Positions 9,748-23,195 of a DNA stretch of 64,000 nt are shown piece by piece; the stretch's first letter is position 1; each line of letters begins with the position of its first letter. Below the pieces are notes generated by a model. The model saw only the letters and a list, made by a program, of their open reading frames with translations, was not told where the DNA came from and ran no database searches. Location of the stretch: NCBI GenBank assembly GCA_027605045.1, contig JAQFWX010000003.1, positions 2,046,001-2,110,000 on the forward strand. Direction: 5' to 3'. This DNA is from Phallus indusiatus. Its lineage: Eukaryota; Basidiomycota; Agaricomycetes; Phallales; Phallaceae. The translations under genes were made by a program, and so were the position numbers.

Positions 9748-9832
9748 TGAATCCTCCTGTAATAGGAAGGGTTAATTTCGCTTGCTTAATACAGCAGCGG
9801 GTTGTTTTTAACGCCTTTGGTGTTAAAAAAGA

Positions 9833-10152
9833 TGTAACGTTTCGTTACTTTTTATAGTGTACCGCGTACGGTACACAAGTTTTATCACGCTGTAGTTTCA
9901 CACCAAGAATAACAGACCAAGGGTGCTGTATTTTTTATGGTGTAAAACAAAATGCGCGTGCTGAATCAGCACACGCGTAGCTACTACTAATGTATAGTTA
10001 TTACATAATGGCTCGCCGCGTCGCGGCGAGCCAGAGGCGTTAAGCGCCTCTGTTATTAGAGTAAGTAATAGTAACTACTGCAGAGGGCGAAGCCCTCTGC
10101 ATATGCCTAAGTGGCATATACTCAATCCACCGCATGCGGTGGATCCGTTACA
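9833..10152 (-). repeat. Gypsy-A 5' LTR (copy 3)
   Basis: TGTAACG...CGTTACA ends; 320 bp with the same hairpin series as the other LTRs. Most differences from copy 1 lie in hairpin loops. Confidence 0.92.
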
Positions 10153-10425
10153 GTACAGCTACTATATACACAAAACGACGACGCGGCGTGCGGCCCTGGC
10201 ACAGCTAAGTGCCAGGCGCCCAAGCCGAACCTAAGCGACGTGATGTCATGGGCATCACGCCGGGTACGAGCGCGCGACGCGCGTGAGTAGAGAAAGTGAA
10301 ATAGAGACAGAACAAGGAAGCGGAAAGTAAAAGTAAAACACGGAAATAATAAATGAAATAGAAATGAAGTGATGCCGATGGTAATAATCAAGGAAAATGA
10401 GAGACGGCGGTAGCGTACCCTGACA
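10153..10425 (-). repeat. Gypsy-B LTR fragment interrupted by Gypsy-A copy 3
   Basis: It matches the TGTCAGGG-end part of the Gypsy-B LTR, from gtacagctactatatac to accctgaca. The missing part should lie left of copy 3. Confidence 0.88.
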
Positions 10426-10609
10426 TTTGCATTATGAGCGAATTTGGAAAACAACGGACTTTGAACTTCTGTCAAGTACCGATATCCGGGAACGGTAATA
10501 GATACTGTAATATATTTTAGTCGCTGAATATAACACCAATAACTGTCACCGTTGGTTGACGACAGTCAGGACTTGGCCTCAACCTATAAGAGGTTGTGCC
10601 ACGACAGTC

Positions 10610-11003
10610 TGTTAGGGCTACTCAGCTCAGGCTAGAGGGAGGGGATCCTAAGTACTATATTGGGCAATGGCTATACTACTCACCTAGAGGGAGGGGATCC
10701 TAAGAGAACAAGCTTAGGGACCCTCACTCTAGGTACAGCTACTATATACATAAAACGACGACGCGGCGTGCGGCCCTGACACAGCTAAGTGCCAGGCGCC
10801 CAAACTGAACCTAAGCGACGTGATGTCACGGGCATCACGCCGGGTACGAGCGCGCGACGCGCGCGAGTAGAGAAAGTGGGATAGAGACAGAACAAGGGAA
10901 CGGAAGATAAAGTAAAATACGGAAATGATAAATAAAATAGAAACGAAATGATGCCGATGATAATAAATAAGAAAATGAGAGCCGGCGGTAGCGTACCCTG
11001 ACA
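10610..11003 (-). repeat. Solo Gypsy-B LTR, TSD CAGTC
   Basis: The 394-bp LTR runs from TGTTAGGG to CCCTGACA as read on the + strand. It is flanked by the perfect 5-bp duplication CAGTC (10605-10609 and 11004-11008). Confidence 0.95.
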
Positions 11004-11012
11004 CAGTCTTCT

Positions 11013-11249
11013 TCAGGATTTGTCCTGATGTTCGTCACGAGCGTCGAGTTCGTCAAGGACGTTTCTGATGTGTGCGTTCCGAGCTTCGAGAGCCACGAGC
11101 TGTATCTCGTATTGAATGATATCAAGCTCGACAATAATGAAGAAGGCTTCAAGATGTAGCTCTCGGCAACGACGGATGGCTTCCGTCGCTGCAAGTCTCG
11201 AGGAACGATCTCGACGTTCAATGATGAATAGAATAGAGAAGGAGAGTTG
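11013..11249 (-). CDS. Possible terminal exon of an unknown coiled-coil protein
   Basis: This open stretch of 78 codons on the minus strand ends at TGA 11015-11013. Its translation is charged and heptad-like (SRLAATEAIRRC, LVALEARNAHIRNVLDELD). No ATG is present and I could not find an upstream exon. It ends beside the solo LTR. It may be a gene remnant or chance. Confidence 0.3.
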   Translation of the reverse strand, partial: QLSFSILFIIERRDRSSRLAATEAIRRCRELHLEAFFIIVELDIIQYEIQLVALEARNAHIRNVLDELDARDEHQDKS

Positions 11250-11910
11250 TTATAGAGATATCGAACTACGTTTGATATTAAGTCTGAAGAACTATCTACG
11301 TGTATGCTAGGGTTTATATACACGTCAGATAAATAATTCTAGCTCAGTTCGAAATAGATTCCGAACTTGAGAAATACAAACAAGTCGTGAGATTCGTAAG
11401 TTACATCAATATATGCAGGGTATGATGTCTCATGTGATGAACATGAGGTGTGCAGGGATAAGAGCTGTGCATACATGGACCTACATTCGTCATCTATGAT
11501 CTCATAACCGGAACGTGCGTGGAATATTCTAGAAAGGGCTTTCCGCGGGTGTTCCAGGAGTTAAGGGAGACGGGTGCGTCTCTATTCGAGTTGTAAGGTT
11601 GATTGGGATGACTGAACGCGATGGTCTTATCGTGAGTGACGTAAGCGAGATAAGATTACGGAGATAAACGGTAAATGATCGGATATGGATTACATAACGT
11701 TACCGGAAGTGATGTCATGAATCGGATCATGACAACTTCACCCTGAACACCCACAATCACCCATGATATATTTTTAAATTATATATAACAACGGGCTCGG
11801 ACTGTGAGCCATAACGCAAAAAGCGGCTGGGTAGGAGTCTGGGATGAGTCCCGAATACTGTGATCCGGATTCTGGATATACAATAAGGTTTGGCCAAGTC
11901 TTCTCCCTTC

Positions 11911-12208
11911 TAAGGTTCTCAACGGGTTTTACCCGTGGGTATGGGTACCCGCGCCCGCAGGTACCCGAACCTGTGGGTTTGATTTTTTCCAAAACCCGCG
12001 GGTATAGGTACGGGTTTTTCACGGGTTTACCTGCGGGTATGCGGGTATACCTGCGGGTATACCCGCATACCCGCGGGTATCGGGTCAAACCCGTTTCTCA
12101 AAAATCGAAAATTGCAAAACCCGGGGCAGGTATGGTTTAGCTTTTTGCACGAAAATACCCATACCCGCGGGTATTACCCGTCATACCCGAAACCCGTTGA
12201 GACCCTTA
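11911..12208. mobile_element. hAT-type MITE, copy A, TSD CTCCCTTC
   Basis: The 298-bp element has inverted ends TAAGGTTCTCAACGGGT and ACCCGTTGAGACCCTTA. It is flanked by a perfect 8-bp duplication (11903-11910 and 12209-12216). The inside is packed with ACCCG/CGGGT and GGGTACCCG motifs. There is no transposase. An 8-bp duplication is the signature of the hAT superfamily. Confidence 0.9.
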
Positions 12209-12396
12209 CTCCCTTCATTCACCAACCTTTCATTTCACCCTTTCGTGGTTGGCAAATTGAGATCACACTACAATGACGACATAGTTGTATATTCATATCA
12301 AATTTTATAAGATCTGACAGTGTGTGATGGACCGCCATGAGAATTTGACGAGCAAGCCTCCGGCCGATTGTGAGTAGCGGCATTGACGCTACGTGG

Positions 12397-12958
12397 TAAG
12401 GCTCTCAACGGGTTAGAGGTCGCACAGGTTTAACCCGCAGGTACCTGTATCCGTACCCGCAGGTCACGGGTACCCGTCACACAGGTACCCGGCGCCTAAT
12501 TGACCCGGGTCGGGTACAGGTAGCCATTTTCAAAACCACGGGTACCCGTGCTAACCCGCCCTATAAGACATAGTGACAGGTGGGTGATTTTCGAGTGGTG
12601 TTTGTCGTGATTTTTTTTTTATTTTGGCTCTAGAGAGCTCAAATCTTACTTAAAATGGAAATAAAAAAATATGCCAACAATATTTTTTAATTCTCTACAA
12701 GATAAGTTGGGCGCTTATTTAAGCGCCCGTCTCGCTTAATAACTTAATCTAGTAACATCTAGTCACACGTGACATTACCTGCAGGTAACACACAGGTACC
12801 TGCAGATTACCTGTTGTCACAGGTTGACCTGCCTACCCACAGGTTGTCACGTGACCCGCGGGTTGAAACCCGGGTCAGGTCGAGGATACCCAAATTTTTG
12901 ACACTGACCCACGGGTACAGGTACCCGTACCCGCGGATCCAACCCGTTGAGAGCCTTA
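12397..12958. mobile_element. hAT-type MITE, copy B, TSD CTACGTGG
   Basis: The 562-bp element has ends TAAGGCTCTCAACGGGTT and AACCCGTTGAGAGCCTTA. Perfect 8-bp duplications CTACGTGG lie at 12389-12396 and 12959-12966. The two ends carry GGGTACCCG-type repeats; the middle (12570-12760) is AT-rich. It is non-coding. Confidence 0.92.
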
Positions 12959-12966
12959 CTACGTGG

Positions 12967-13640
12967 AGAAAGATCCTGTTACCTGTCTGGGGTTGTAAAT
13001 AAATACAGTTGCTGAATAAAAAGAATTTAAGGGACTTATATCATTAAGCAAATTAGGTAAAATCATTAAGAGGGAAAAGGGCGTTGTAAAAGTGTCGTGT
13101 TGAAGGTTAAGGTCTTGGTCCTTGGTCTCAGTTGGATAAAAACCACACCAGTCTTTCCTTTGAGGCAGTTGTTGATTTTCGGGGAGTATTGAGTGAGTTC
13201 TCTCGTTCAGGTAATCAACGCTATTCCCTGCTGAATCCCTCTTCTAAAATATAATAATTTTTTTCGACATTGTCTTCAAGTTGAGTGGCAGAGACAATTC
13301 GGTGGCGAGAGCTATCGCGGATTTTTTGCACACTGTGTTTGAAACACACTCGATATTTTTGGAAGGACGTCCCTGGAGACGACGCCATCATTAATCTGAT
13401 GATTGTTACTGCCAGTGCTGTGCCGCCCGTGTCTGGTGTATGATGTATCATACTCCGTGTACGAAAAACTCGGCTCACAGCCAATTTACCGCAACTCCTC
13501 CCTCCGTTTATCTTCCGATCTTTGACCTTCATTTTTTGTTAGAAAGAATCGGCAGTAATGGTCGTAGCCACTTTCATTTAGTGACCGTGCCAACTGATTC
13601 AAGTTCTTGTGTTGCTCAAGCTAAAGTAATGATTTCCTGG
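12967..13640. other. Stretch without recognised gene
   Basis: Short ORFs on both strands overlap and show no domain, start context or splice structure I can support. Nothing else seen. Confidence 0.4.
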
Positions 13641-13645
13641 CCTTG

Positions 13646-14264
13646 TGTCACGCGCCGTGTTCCGGGTGTCTGGGCGGAAGTCCGGGGAGTCCGGACTACG
13701 GAACAGAAGGGACTTGGCTTCAGCTTATGTGCTGCGCCGGCTCAATCGACCCTGGATATCCCTTAATTTCGGACTAGAAGTCCGAGACAGCCCGGACGTA
13801 GTCCGGGCAGGTCCGGACAAGTACTGGGAGCGGACTTTAGATGAGATAGATAAGAGAAGATTTGATTATAAAGAGTTTAACTGGGCTAGACTTAAAATAG
13901 ACTTGAATACGACTTGATATTCAGACTGGGGAGCCCCAGACGAAGTCTGGGGGCTTTAAATACAAAAAGCTAGACTACTAGAACTAAAGGAGATATAACT
14001 AAAAGGAGACTAGTTGCACAGCACCAGAAACATATCTGGCACTTGCTTTCTAATGCTCCGGACAGAATGTCCCCATAAGGAAATGTCCTAGTCTGGACGA
14101 AGTCCGGACCTCGGACTTACCGGACGTGGACAGAATAACGGACTACGCACTGTTGGGCAAGTACTGACGCTCGGACATGGCGGATATACTAAATATGGAC
14201 GGGGATTGGGTGCCGGACCTCGGAGAGGTCCGGATTAGGATCGGGTGGCACGAGGGTCGTGACA
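13646..14264. repeat. Solo LTR of a separate family (LTR-E), TSD CCTTG
   Basis: It starts TGTCACGCG and ends GGGTCGTGACA, 619 bp. The duplication CCTTG is perfect (13641-13645 and 14265-14269). It is rich in GTCCGGAC-like palindromes and has an AT-rich core with tttaaatac. No internal coding region lies nearby, so it is solo. Confidence 0.8.
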
Positions 14265-14269
14265 CCTTG

Positions 14270-14775
14270 GCTTGGCCTGAAGCCAGCGGCTTTGGCCCGG
14301 CTTGGGTTGGCTTTGGCCTTTCAAAATCCCAAGCCAGGCCAGAGTACATAGGCTTCGGCCTGGCCCGGCCGGCTTTGGCTCAGGCCGGGGCTTCATGCAA
14401 AGTGTTGGATTGGGTCGATTTACAGTCAAAAGTGAAGCCGAGTTAGGGCGCCTATTGCGCGCCTATTTACCCAACCGGCATCAACACTGATAGATTGCTC
14501 ATAGATGTACATGTAGGCATCTCAGACGATGCGGTAGAGCTTGGTGAAGCTCTTCAATTATCGTCCGGTCAGTTTTCTGTGTGATTTAGGTTCTCCAATC
14601 ACAGTGGATTGGGCATTCCCGGGCATTCTTCAAAGTCATGGCCTGACGGCTTGGCCTTGGCCTGACCAATCCCAAAGCCAGGCCAGTGAGCATGGCTTGA
14701 GGCGGCTTTAGCTTGGCTTTGGCCTGGCTTCAAACGGCTTGTCCCTGGCTTGGCCCTGGCCTGAGCCACAGCCAG
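14270..14775. repeat. Motif-laden repeat block (GGCCTGGC/GCTTTGGC)
   Basis: Two clusters (14270-14395 and 14640-14772) are built of CTTGGCCTGGC-like words in both orientations, separated by ordinary sequence. The style is like the MITEs upstream, but I could not define ends or a target duplication. Confidence 0.5.
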
Positions 14776-15088
14776 GCAAATCATTAAGCTAAAGACAAAA
14801 CAAGGAGATAACCATTTTCGTTATGACGTGAATGGTGCATTTCACACGTGGAGTTGGCCAGTCCTAGAATTTTTAATTATGACATGTCCTGGCTAGGGAT
14901 CAGCACTTGCCGTTCTCAACTGAATTTTCTGCACTATTAGGTATCCAAGCTGGCTGGTCCAGTGATCCTCCGATGTACATAAGGTCTTTACTTCTTTCCG
15001 ACTTTTTTTTTGCCTTAGCAGCCTGCACATTTTGGCCTATTTCTCCTATCTAATCCTCCATCGTTTTCTGACTTTTTTTCAAAAATCA

Positions 15089-17158
15089 ATGTCTGATAGT
15101 GGTCAGTTTATTCAGGAATTACTCAAAGGTAATTTTCTGCAAGACGAGATCACTGTTTCTTACAGTTCGCATAAGACAAGCATCAATCCGGTCAATTCTC
15201 GATTCAGCATTAGTACTAATTGTCATTCGGTATCCTTTAGTTTCGGCCACGTCATTAATGCTATACGAAATCATTCTCACGTTTTCTGACGAAGTGCGGT
15301 ACATATGGCTGTATGTTATTCCTATTCGTTTATTGAGAGACAGCGTATTTACATATAAGAATATTTCATGGATTCGTAGATCCCCGTGGTCATTAGTCAC
15401 AATTCTTTATCTTCTGATTCGATACTTTACGTTAGCTTTTCTTATCCTCACCTCTTACGGTCAGATCTGAGAACCTCAAATAACTAGTAATGGCATTAAC
15501 CTTCATCCTTCCTTTAGCTGCTATCGGCACTAATATTCCTGTTTTGGTAAATCTTTTCTGGAATTGTTTATCGTGTCGGCCGTACTGATTCTATGTATGT
15601 ACTAGTTGTGAGAACCCAATCATCAAGCTTATCGCCCTTTTTCTAAAAGAAAATCGGGCATGTACTATTAGCTGCAATTCTTTTGTTGAGCTCGCAGTAT
15701 GGTATTCTGGTAACGTCTACTTGCATTACCTTCGAAATACTGAATAGCCGTTTAGGGGACCTGTACTTATAATTCCGGCGGTTGATGTTCTCATTCTGTT
15801 AAGAGTACATGCGCTCTACGAACGAAGTAAATCAAGTACGCCAGTACAGAACTGAAAGTCATTCCATATTCTACTAATTTCTTTCCTTGGACAGTTGGTG
15901 GTCTCTTGATATTTCTTTGGCTGGGTAATGTGTTGGAATCCCAGGACGATGAAGTAGCGGACACAAAGGTGTAGCTCTATAAGCGCTGTGACTAGCTACT
16001 ATATACAGGAGGAGTAACTCATATTCCAACATAATGTAGATTTTATGGCGTACATTATCCCGTTTTTAAAAATTTCATTGTTTTGCAGTCGAAACAACGG
16101 TACGATCTACTCTTTTTCTTGGAAAAAAAGGGCTGAACGTCTTTGCTCGGAAATAGATTGTTCTCGTTTTTACCGGCTTAGGATTCGGTCCCCAGAGAGG
16201 TGCATCTCCAAATCCACTACCAGGCGTGCTAACAAACTGTTTTCCTACTGATATGTTTGACTCCCATAAAATCATTACTGGAGGGTATTATTTCCTTGCC
16301 TGCCAATACCTTCTGGATGACTTATCTATTCTCTTTGGTTTTGGTTACTAAATAGGAGCGTCTCGATAGCTTTCCAAGGTACTTCTTAGCTCTTTAGAGT
16401 TTGAATATAACACCTAATAATCAACATTATTCACATATTAGCGATTTACCTAGGGCTTGCACTGTACAAACTGGTTGTTCAAATCAAGCTCGTAGGGCGT
16501 TTGACGCCACTTTTAGGAATATGTTTCCGGTTAGATATGTTTTTATATCAGTGCAAAATCTGTTCATATTAGTGGAATTTTTAGAGATGGCGCCTTATAC
16601 TGTTTCAAGTACGTCGACCGCGTTATTATTATTATTATTATTTTCACAGTCATTGGCATGATCAACTTCTCCTTTTATCAGTATCTTAGGTATTAATTCC
16701 ACGCATTCATTGGTTGATCAGACCTTCCTAACGGTTGATATTTAGCCATGTACGCCCTGAATGTCTTTTTCGCCCAACATTTCGGACCAAGCCCGTTGGC
16801 GGCTTTAGGTTCAGCGTAAGTCTCAACCTCTTGTTCTTCCATTATGTAAAAAGCGACCCACACACTCTCAAACAATAGATGGATCGTCTCATTTGTCTCT
16901 ATCACAGTGAGTTTTTTCGGGCTAACTCATAACTAAGCTCGCCTATAAATATCCTATTAGGTGGGAAAATTGGTCCTCAATCTTAGAAAAAGTGCCCATG
17001 GCGACTCCTCAAATAATGTCAGTAACTTTTCCGAGCTATTCCAATCCCCTGGGTTCCAAGTCGGAGCCCCAACCGAACCAATTCAATCCACCGTCACGAT
17101 CGATGTATCTCAAATGCATGGAGGTACTGGAGCAGAACTGCTTCCTACTTCCGGATAG
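15089..17158 (+). CDS. DUF6533-family multi-pass membrane protein (multi-exon)
   Basis: Start is ATG 15089 (MSDSGQFIQELLK). Exons I can phase are 15089-15128, 15166-15310, 15380-15459 and 15518-15546. A later exon at about 15755-15833 encodes LILLRVHALYERSK, and the last one reaches TAG at 17158. The DUF6533 signature is clear: LMLYEIILTFSDEVRYIW joined across an intron to SPWSLVTILYLLIRYF, then the RVHALYERSK loop. The C-terminal exon (about 16965-17158) carries LVLNLRKSAHGD, common at the end of these proteins. The family is expanded in Agaricomycetes, has about seven transmembrane helices and no known activity. The middle exons (15834-16960) are not resolved by eye. The first intron is only 37 nt. 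Confidence 0.75.
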
Positions 17159-17854
17159 TAGGATGGTGGGGCTGATTTGAAATTAGCTCAAACAAATTGT
17201 TCATATTCATAATAGTTGCATGCGGGGAAACGAGCTACCGTGGAACATCTAAGCTATTAGATTTGAATGACTATCAATATTCTTGGGCGTATAATATATT
17301 TCACATAATAATTATGTATGTGCCTTGAAAGCAATTACTTAGCATCCCACAAGTCTGATTATGCTTGTCTAATATGTGATAAATCGAAGAAGAGGGAAAG
17401 AAAGGAAGGCAAACGAAAGAAAGGAGCGTCCGTGAACAAAGGAGGTGGATTGTGAACACGAACACAGAATGAGCGAAATGGACTCCGACGAGCGCTAAGC
17501 GCTAAGCACACGTAGGGAGACGTGCACGTTTCATTCCCGCTTTTGCAATCTAAAAGAACACATTTTAACTTGTACTGTTTCTTCCTCTTCTCTCCGAGTC
17601 AGACGCACTGAACACGCTTATCAATAGAGTAGAGTAAAGAAAATTTTATTTCGCGAAATAAAAATACACACACACATATATATAAAGAAATACATAATAG
17701 CGCAGGGCAGCAGGATTAGAAAAAAAAAATAAACAACAATCAAACAAAAAGGGAATATAATCTGTATAAAAAAATCGGGTGGACGGTGAGTGGGTGGCTG
17801 TTTCCGTCGATGGAGGGGGGGCGTCTTGAATGGAGGGGTGTCGCTGGGTACTCG

Positions 17855-17884
17855 TGTATCTTGTATCTTGTATCTTGTATCTTG
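17855..17884. repeat. Tandem repeat (TGTATCT)4
   Basis: Four perfect copies of a 7-mer, in an intergenic stretch (17160-18087) that also holds CA/TA and GATA microsatellites (about 17666-17690, 18048-18064). I see no gene there. Confidence 0.85.
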
Positions 17885-18087
17885 CAGTGTTGAACAAAAG
17901 GGTGGCGTGGTGGGTAACATGTGTGAAAAATAGGCATATGGCATATGTGCATGAATTGAAACATAGATAAAGCATATAATGATGCGGGGGAAAGGAAGTG
18001 TGTGGATACAAGATCAAGGAGTATAGCGCTCAGCGCCCCAATCCGTTGAAGATAGATAGATAGATGAAAAGAAGGTTAGGTTAAATG

Positions 18088-19756
18088 TTAGCATTGACAC
18101 CCATTAGGGGACAATAACTGTACACCGTCATCATCACCAGCTTCTGAAGAAGAAGTCGTTGTTGGAGAAGGAGAAATGGGAGTTAGAAGTACACCGGAAT
18201 CCCAAACATCCGTATGAGCACCCTGAAGCTGAAGTTGAAGTTTACTCCGCTTATGCAACTCAGCTTCAAACTTCATAATCTTCTCCAGCTCTTCTTCACC
18301 AACTTCCTCTTCCACATCCACATCATCCTCATCATCATCCTCATCGTCGTCATCTTCTTCTTCATTCGCCCAATACCCATCATCTCCCTCTCCAACATAC
18401 TCACCACCACCACCACCCTCATGTTCATACTCGGCGGCGTCGACATCGATATCGTCTTCAATCCATTCAGCGAGCGTGTTGTTCAGCTGCTGATGTTGAT
18501 GGCGGTATCGGTACTGTTGTTGTTGCTGCTGAGTATGATAATTACGATGAGCGGCAGCTGCAGCAGCCTCGAATTCTGCTTCCGCTTGCGCTTGAAAATA
18601 GGGGTGAATGGCTTCCCAGCCTATACCCCGTAACGAATCCAACCATTCTGTGCTTTGCATTCGGGGATCTTTACAACGCACGCTATTCATGAAAAAACAA
18701 ACAATAGTATTGAGCGTTGATTGGAATATTAGATTGGATGGACTACCTTAGAAAGTGGTTTTTGGCGAGAACCCAGCGACCGAGGTTTTCATTGCGATCA
18801 GTTGTTTGACGGACGACGAACGTTTTGCGGACGTATGGTGCGCGGTACTGACAATCTGATAGTGGTGATGTCGGGGGTGTAAGTGACTTTAGGGGTCTAG
18901 CCCTCGGTGTCGATGGTGACTCTAATAGTTGTGGCGGTTGTGACGATGATTGTGTGTGTGAAAGCAACGCAGTATTTCCGTCTTGGTCTGGCTCGGGTGT
19001 GGATTCAGGACCGGGTACAGGCACGGCCGTAGTAGTCTCAGGACTGGATTTTCCATCATCAACTACATCAACACCATCACCATCCGCAACCAGCGGAGTT
19101 GATTGTGGTACCTCCGTCGCCGTCTCCGGAAGAAGTAGCAAAGGAGATGATGATAACGATAATGATAACGGAGCCGGAGATGAAGTCTGGTTCTGTGGCG
19201 TGGGCACGGACGAGGCCGGCGGCACGGGAGCAGGTGCAGGAGAACATACGTTCGTTAGAGCATCAACTAAGAACAAGAAGACGTCTTCCATTTTGTGAGC
19301 AACTGAGACGGAGGACGCTGTAGACGAAGATCTGTCGACGACATCTTCCGAATCAGAGAGTTTAGCCTTTTTGCTCCCGTTTGTACAAGTGAGCGCTGTC
19401 GACAAAGATGATACTAGAGTTGCCGAAGTGTTCACTGTAGTTGATGTGGACGTCGATGAGGTAGTCGCCGCTGACGATGACGGTGCTGCTGCGGCGTGTG
19501 ACCAAGCCGGAATGCGACCCTCTTCTTCTAGTCCCACCTCCTGCGCGCGTCTCTTGTTAGTACTTTTCCGGTTATTATTATTGTTACTCGTGGTTGTAGA
19601 TTGGATAGCAGCAGCAGATGGCTGAACAACGTGGGATGATGTTGATAAGGATTCTGCAAGGCTGTACGATGGTGGCGCATCGAAAGAAGAGGTGGGCGAT
19701 GATGATGAGACGAATGACCAGTCTTTGGCATATATCGGATGTGTAACTAGTGCCAT
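18088..19756 (-). CDS. Unknown Ser/Pro-rich, acidic and Gln-rich protein, two exons
   Basis: Exon 1 runs from 19756 to 18747 and exon 2 from 18682 to 18088; the intron is 64 nt with GTAGTC..AATAG ends, and phases match. This gives 534 residues. I chose ATG 19756 (MALVTHPIYAKDW); the frame stays open to 19987 without another ATG. The first 300 residues are low-complexity Ser/Thr/Pro with a basic patch (NRKSTNKRRAQE). The only conserved-looking segment spans the splice site: APYVRKTFVVRQTTDRNENL, then GRWVLAKNHFL, then VRCKDPRMQSTEWLDSLRGI. After it come Ala- and Gln-rich runs and a long Asp/Glu stretch. A nuclear role would fit this composition, but I do not recognise the family. Confidence 0.7.
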
Positions 19757-19987
19757 TGACGGGGGAGAGAATGACTGAATTGGCCGCTGCTTACGAGGAG
19801 GCGGAGAAGAAGGAGATATAGCAGGGCGTGGTGGAGATGGGGAAGGGAATGATGAGGGCGATGATGATGGAGCGGTGAGAGATTGACGGCGGATTGGACG
19901 CAAACCGACCCGCCGTTCGGCGCCTAATTCAAGTGGAATAGTTGCAGTGGATGATGTAATAACAATGCGATCACGTGCGTTTGGCAA

Positions 19988-20348
19988 AACAACAACAAAT
20001 AGAATGACGGCTCAATGCCGAAATCAGAAAGGTTCAGGGTAAGAACTAATAGGACTGCAATGCTTGCAGAAAACGTGATCAAAGTATTTATATTTCCTAG
20101 AAGTCAGGTCTGTGAGGCCTTCCAATTTGCCCATGTGGTATTTATTTATTGGACGATTACAATGGACAAAAGTCAGGTGACGTCACGGCAATTACACGTG
20201 TATTGACCCTGCAAATACCAATTCATTGTGGTCGTAGCCAATCCAAAATATAAAATTCAATACGTTACATGATGCCACGAGTAATGAATGAAACTACCAA
20301 GACAATTCTCACAACACGACACGTAGGTGCCATGCAACCACGCTGTCA
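19988..20348. other. Intergenic region between two minus-strand genes
   Basis: Non-coding. It should hold the 5' region of the unknown gene on the left and the 3' UTR of the esterase on the right. No specific signal identified. Confidence 0.4.
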
Positions 20349-22306
<1,958 letters not shown>

Positions 22307-22324
22307 TTTGTGTGTGAGTGCCAT

Positions 22325-23195
22325 TACTCGGTGCAGTACACATATATAGTGGACAAGAGTTCAGGAATTCCTTGTCGCTCAACCACATGATTAGTCGACC
22401 ATCCAAATCCCATGGCTGTCAATCACCGAACACCGAACACCTAAATATCGTTCTTTTCACAGTGGGTGTAACGATACAATTGACGGGTATAATAGAAGAA
22501 TGTTACGGTCATTATGATGCACAAGTTGTAGAAGATAATCACATGCCTAATTTGATGTCAATCGGCGCCACCTATTCGAAAATGGAATTTAAAGCAGGGT
22601 ATAAATAAATAAACAAGCAGCTCTTTCGGCTTACAGTCTTCTGCAGTGATTCCTGGTGGATTCGGCGAGATATAGAGGCTAGCCTGTTTTGGTTGAAGTC
22701 AATGCCGTGAGAAGGACGTTATTTGACATGTTATTAATGTCGGAATTCAAGTCAAGATAAACGCGTAGGAGAAAGATTGACAAGTTTGTTGCTATGTAGA
22801 ATGTGAATAAGACGAATGTTGAATGCAGCTTTAAGTGAACATTGAAACGTCGGTTGCGTTGAAAGAAACGTACCAGTTAGTTTCAGAAACAGAAAGTAGA
22901 TTAATATTCAATAGAGAATTAGTCTTCACCGATATTGATGGTTGGACAAGAAAACGGTGTTGTGGACCAAGCGAAGTGAACGCTAGATTGACATCGCAGG
23001 GATGGTCCACTAGTTCATTCGTCCTTAACCAGAAAACTCATACCAGCCAACGTCCCCGGACCTGTCCTAGTAGTCCCCAATCCCATAAAGCCAGCTTAAC
23101 GAGTCTCACAAATCAACATCGTTACACCGACCCTCTCACAACCTAACATTACTACATCGACCCCTCTCATAATCCCAACATCAAAAACTCAACCC
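22325..23195. other. Intergenic region without recognised gene
   Basis: It lies between the divergent starts of the esterase and the DUF6535-like gene, so it should hold both promoters. No clear motif or ORF I can support. Confidence 0.4.

Larger units (their letters stand above)
8711..10152 (-). mobile_element. Gypsy-A copy 3, truncated (5' LTR plus start of gag)
   Basis: On the minus strand it consists of a 5' LTR, a short leader and the first 346 or so codons of gag; gag homology stops at 8711. The right end abuts a Gypsy-B LTR fragment (10153-10425), so this copy inserted into that LTR. The other half of both should lie beyond the left edge. Confidence 0.85.

Noticed and set aside
10122..10475. 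Repeated small ORFs of about 80-117 residues ending in ASSFYVYSSCT (also near 40460, 42068, 43333, 43779, 59518)
   Set aside because: They are translations of the Gypsy-B LTR and occur only where that LTR occurs; no sign of coding selection.
11911..12958. TACCCG/CGGGTA repeats as a CRISPR array or telomere-like array
   Set aside because: There is no regular repeat-spacer structure. The stretches are bounded by inverted ends and 8-bp duplications, which identify them as MITEs.
17646..18017. ORFs rich in Phe/Tyr/His on the minus strand
   Set aside because: They arise from CA/TA and TGTATCT simple repeats.
18214..18633. Plus-strand ORF with long Leu/Ile runs over the acidic gene
   Set aside because: It is the reverse complement of the Asp/Glu and Gln-rich coding exon on the minus strand.
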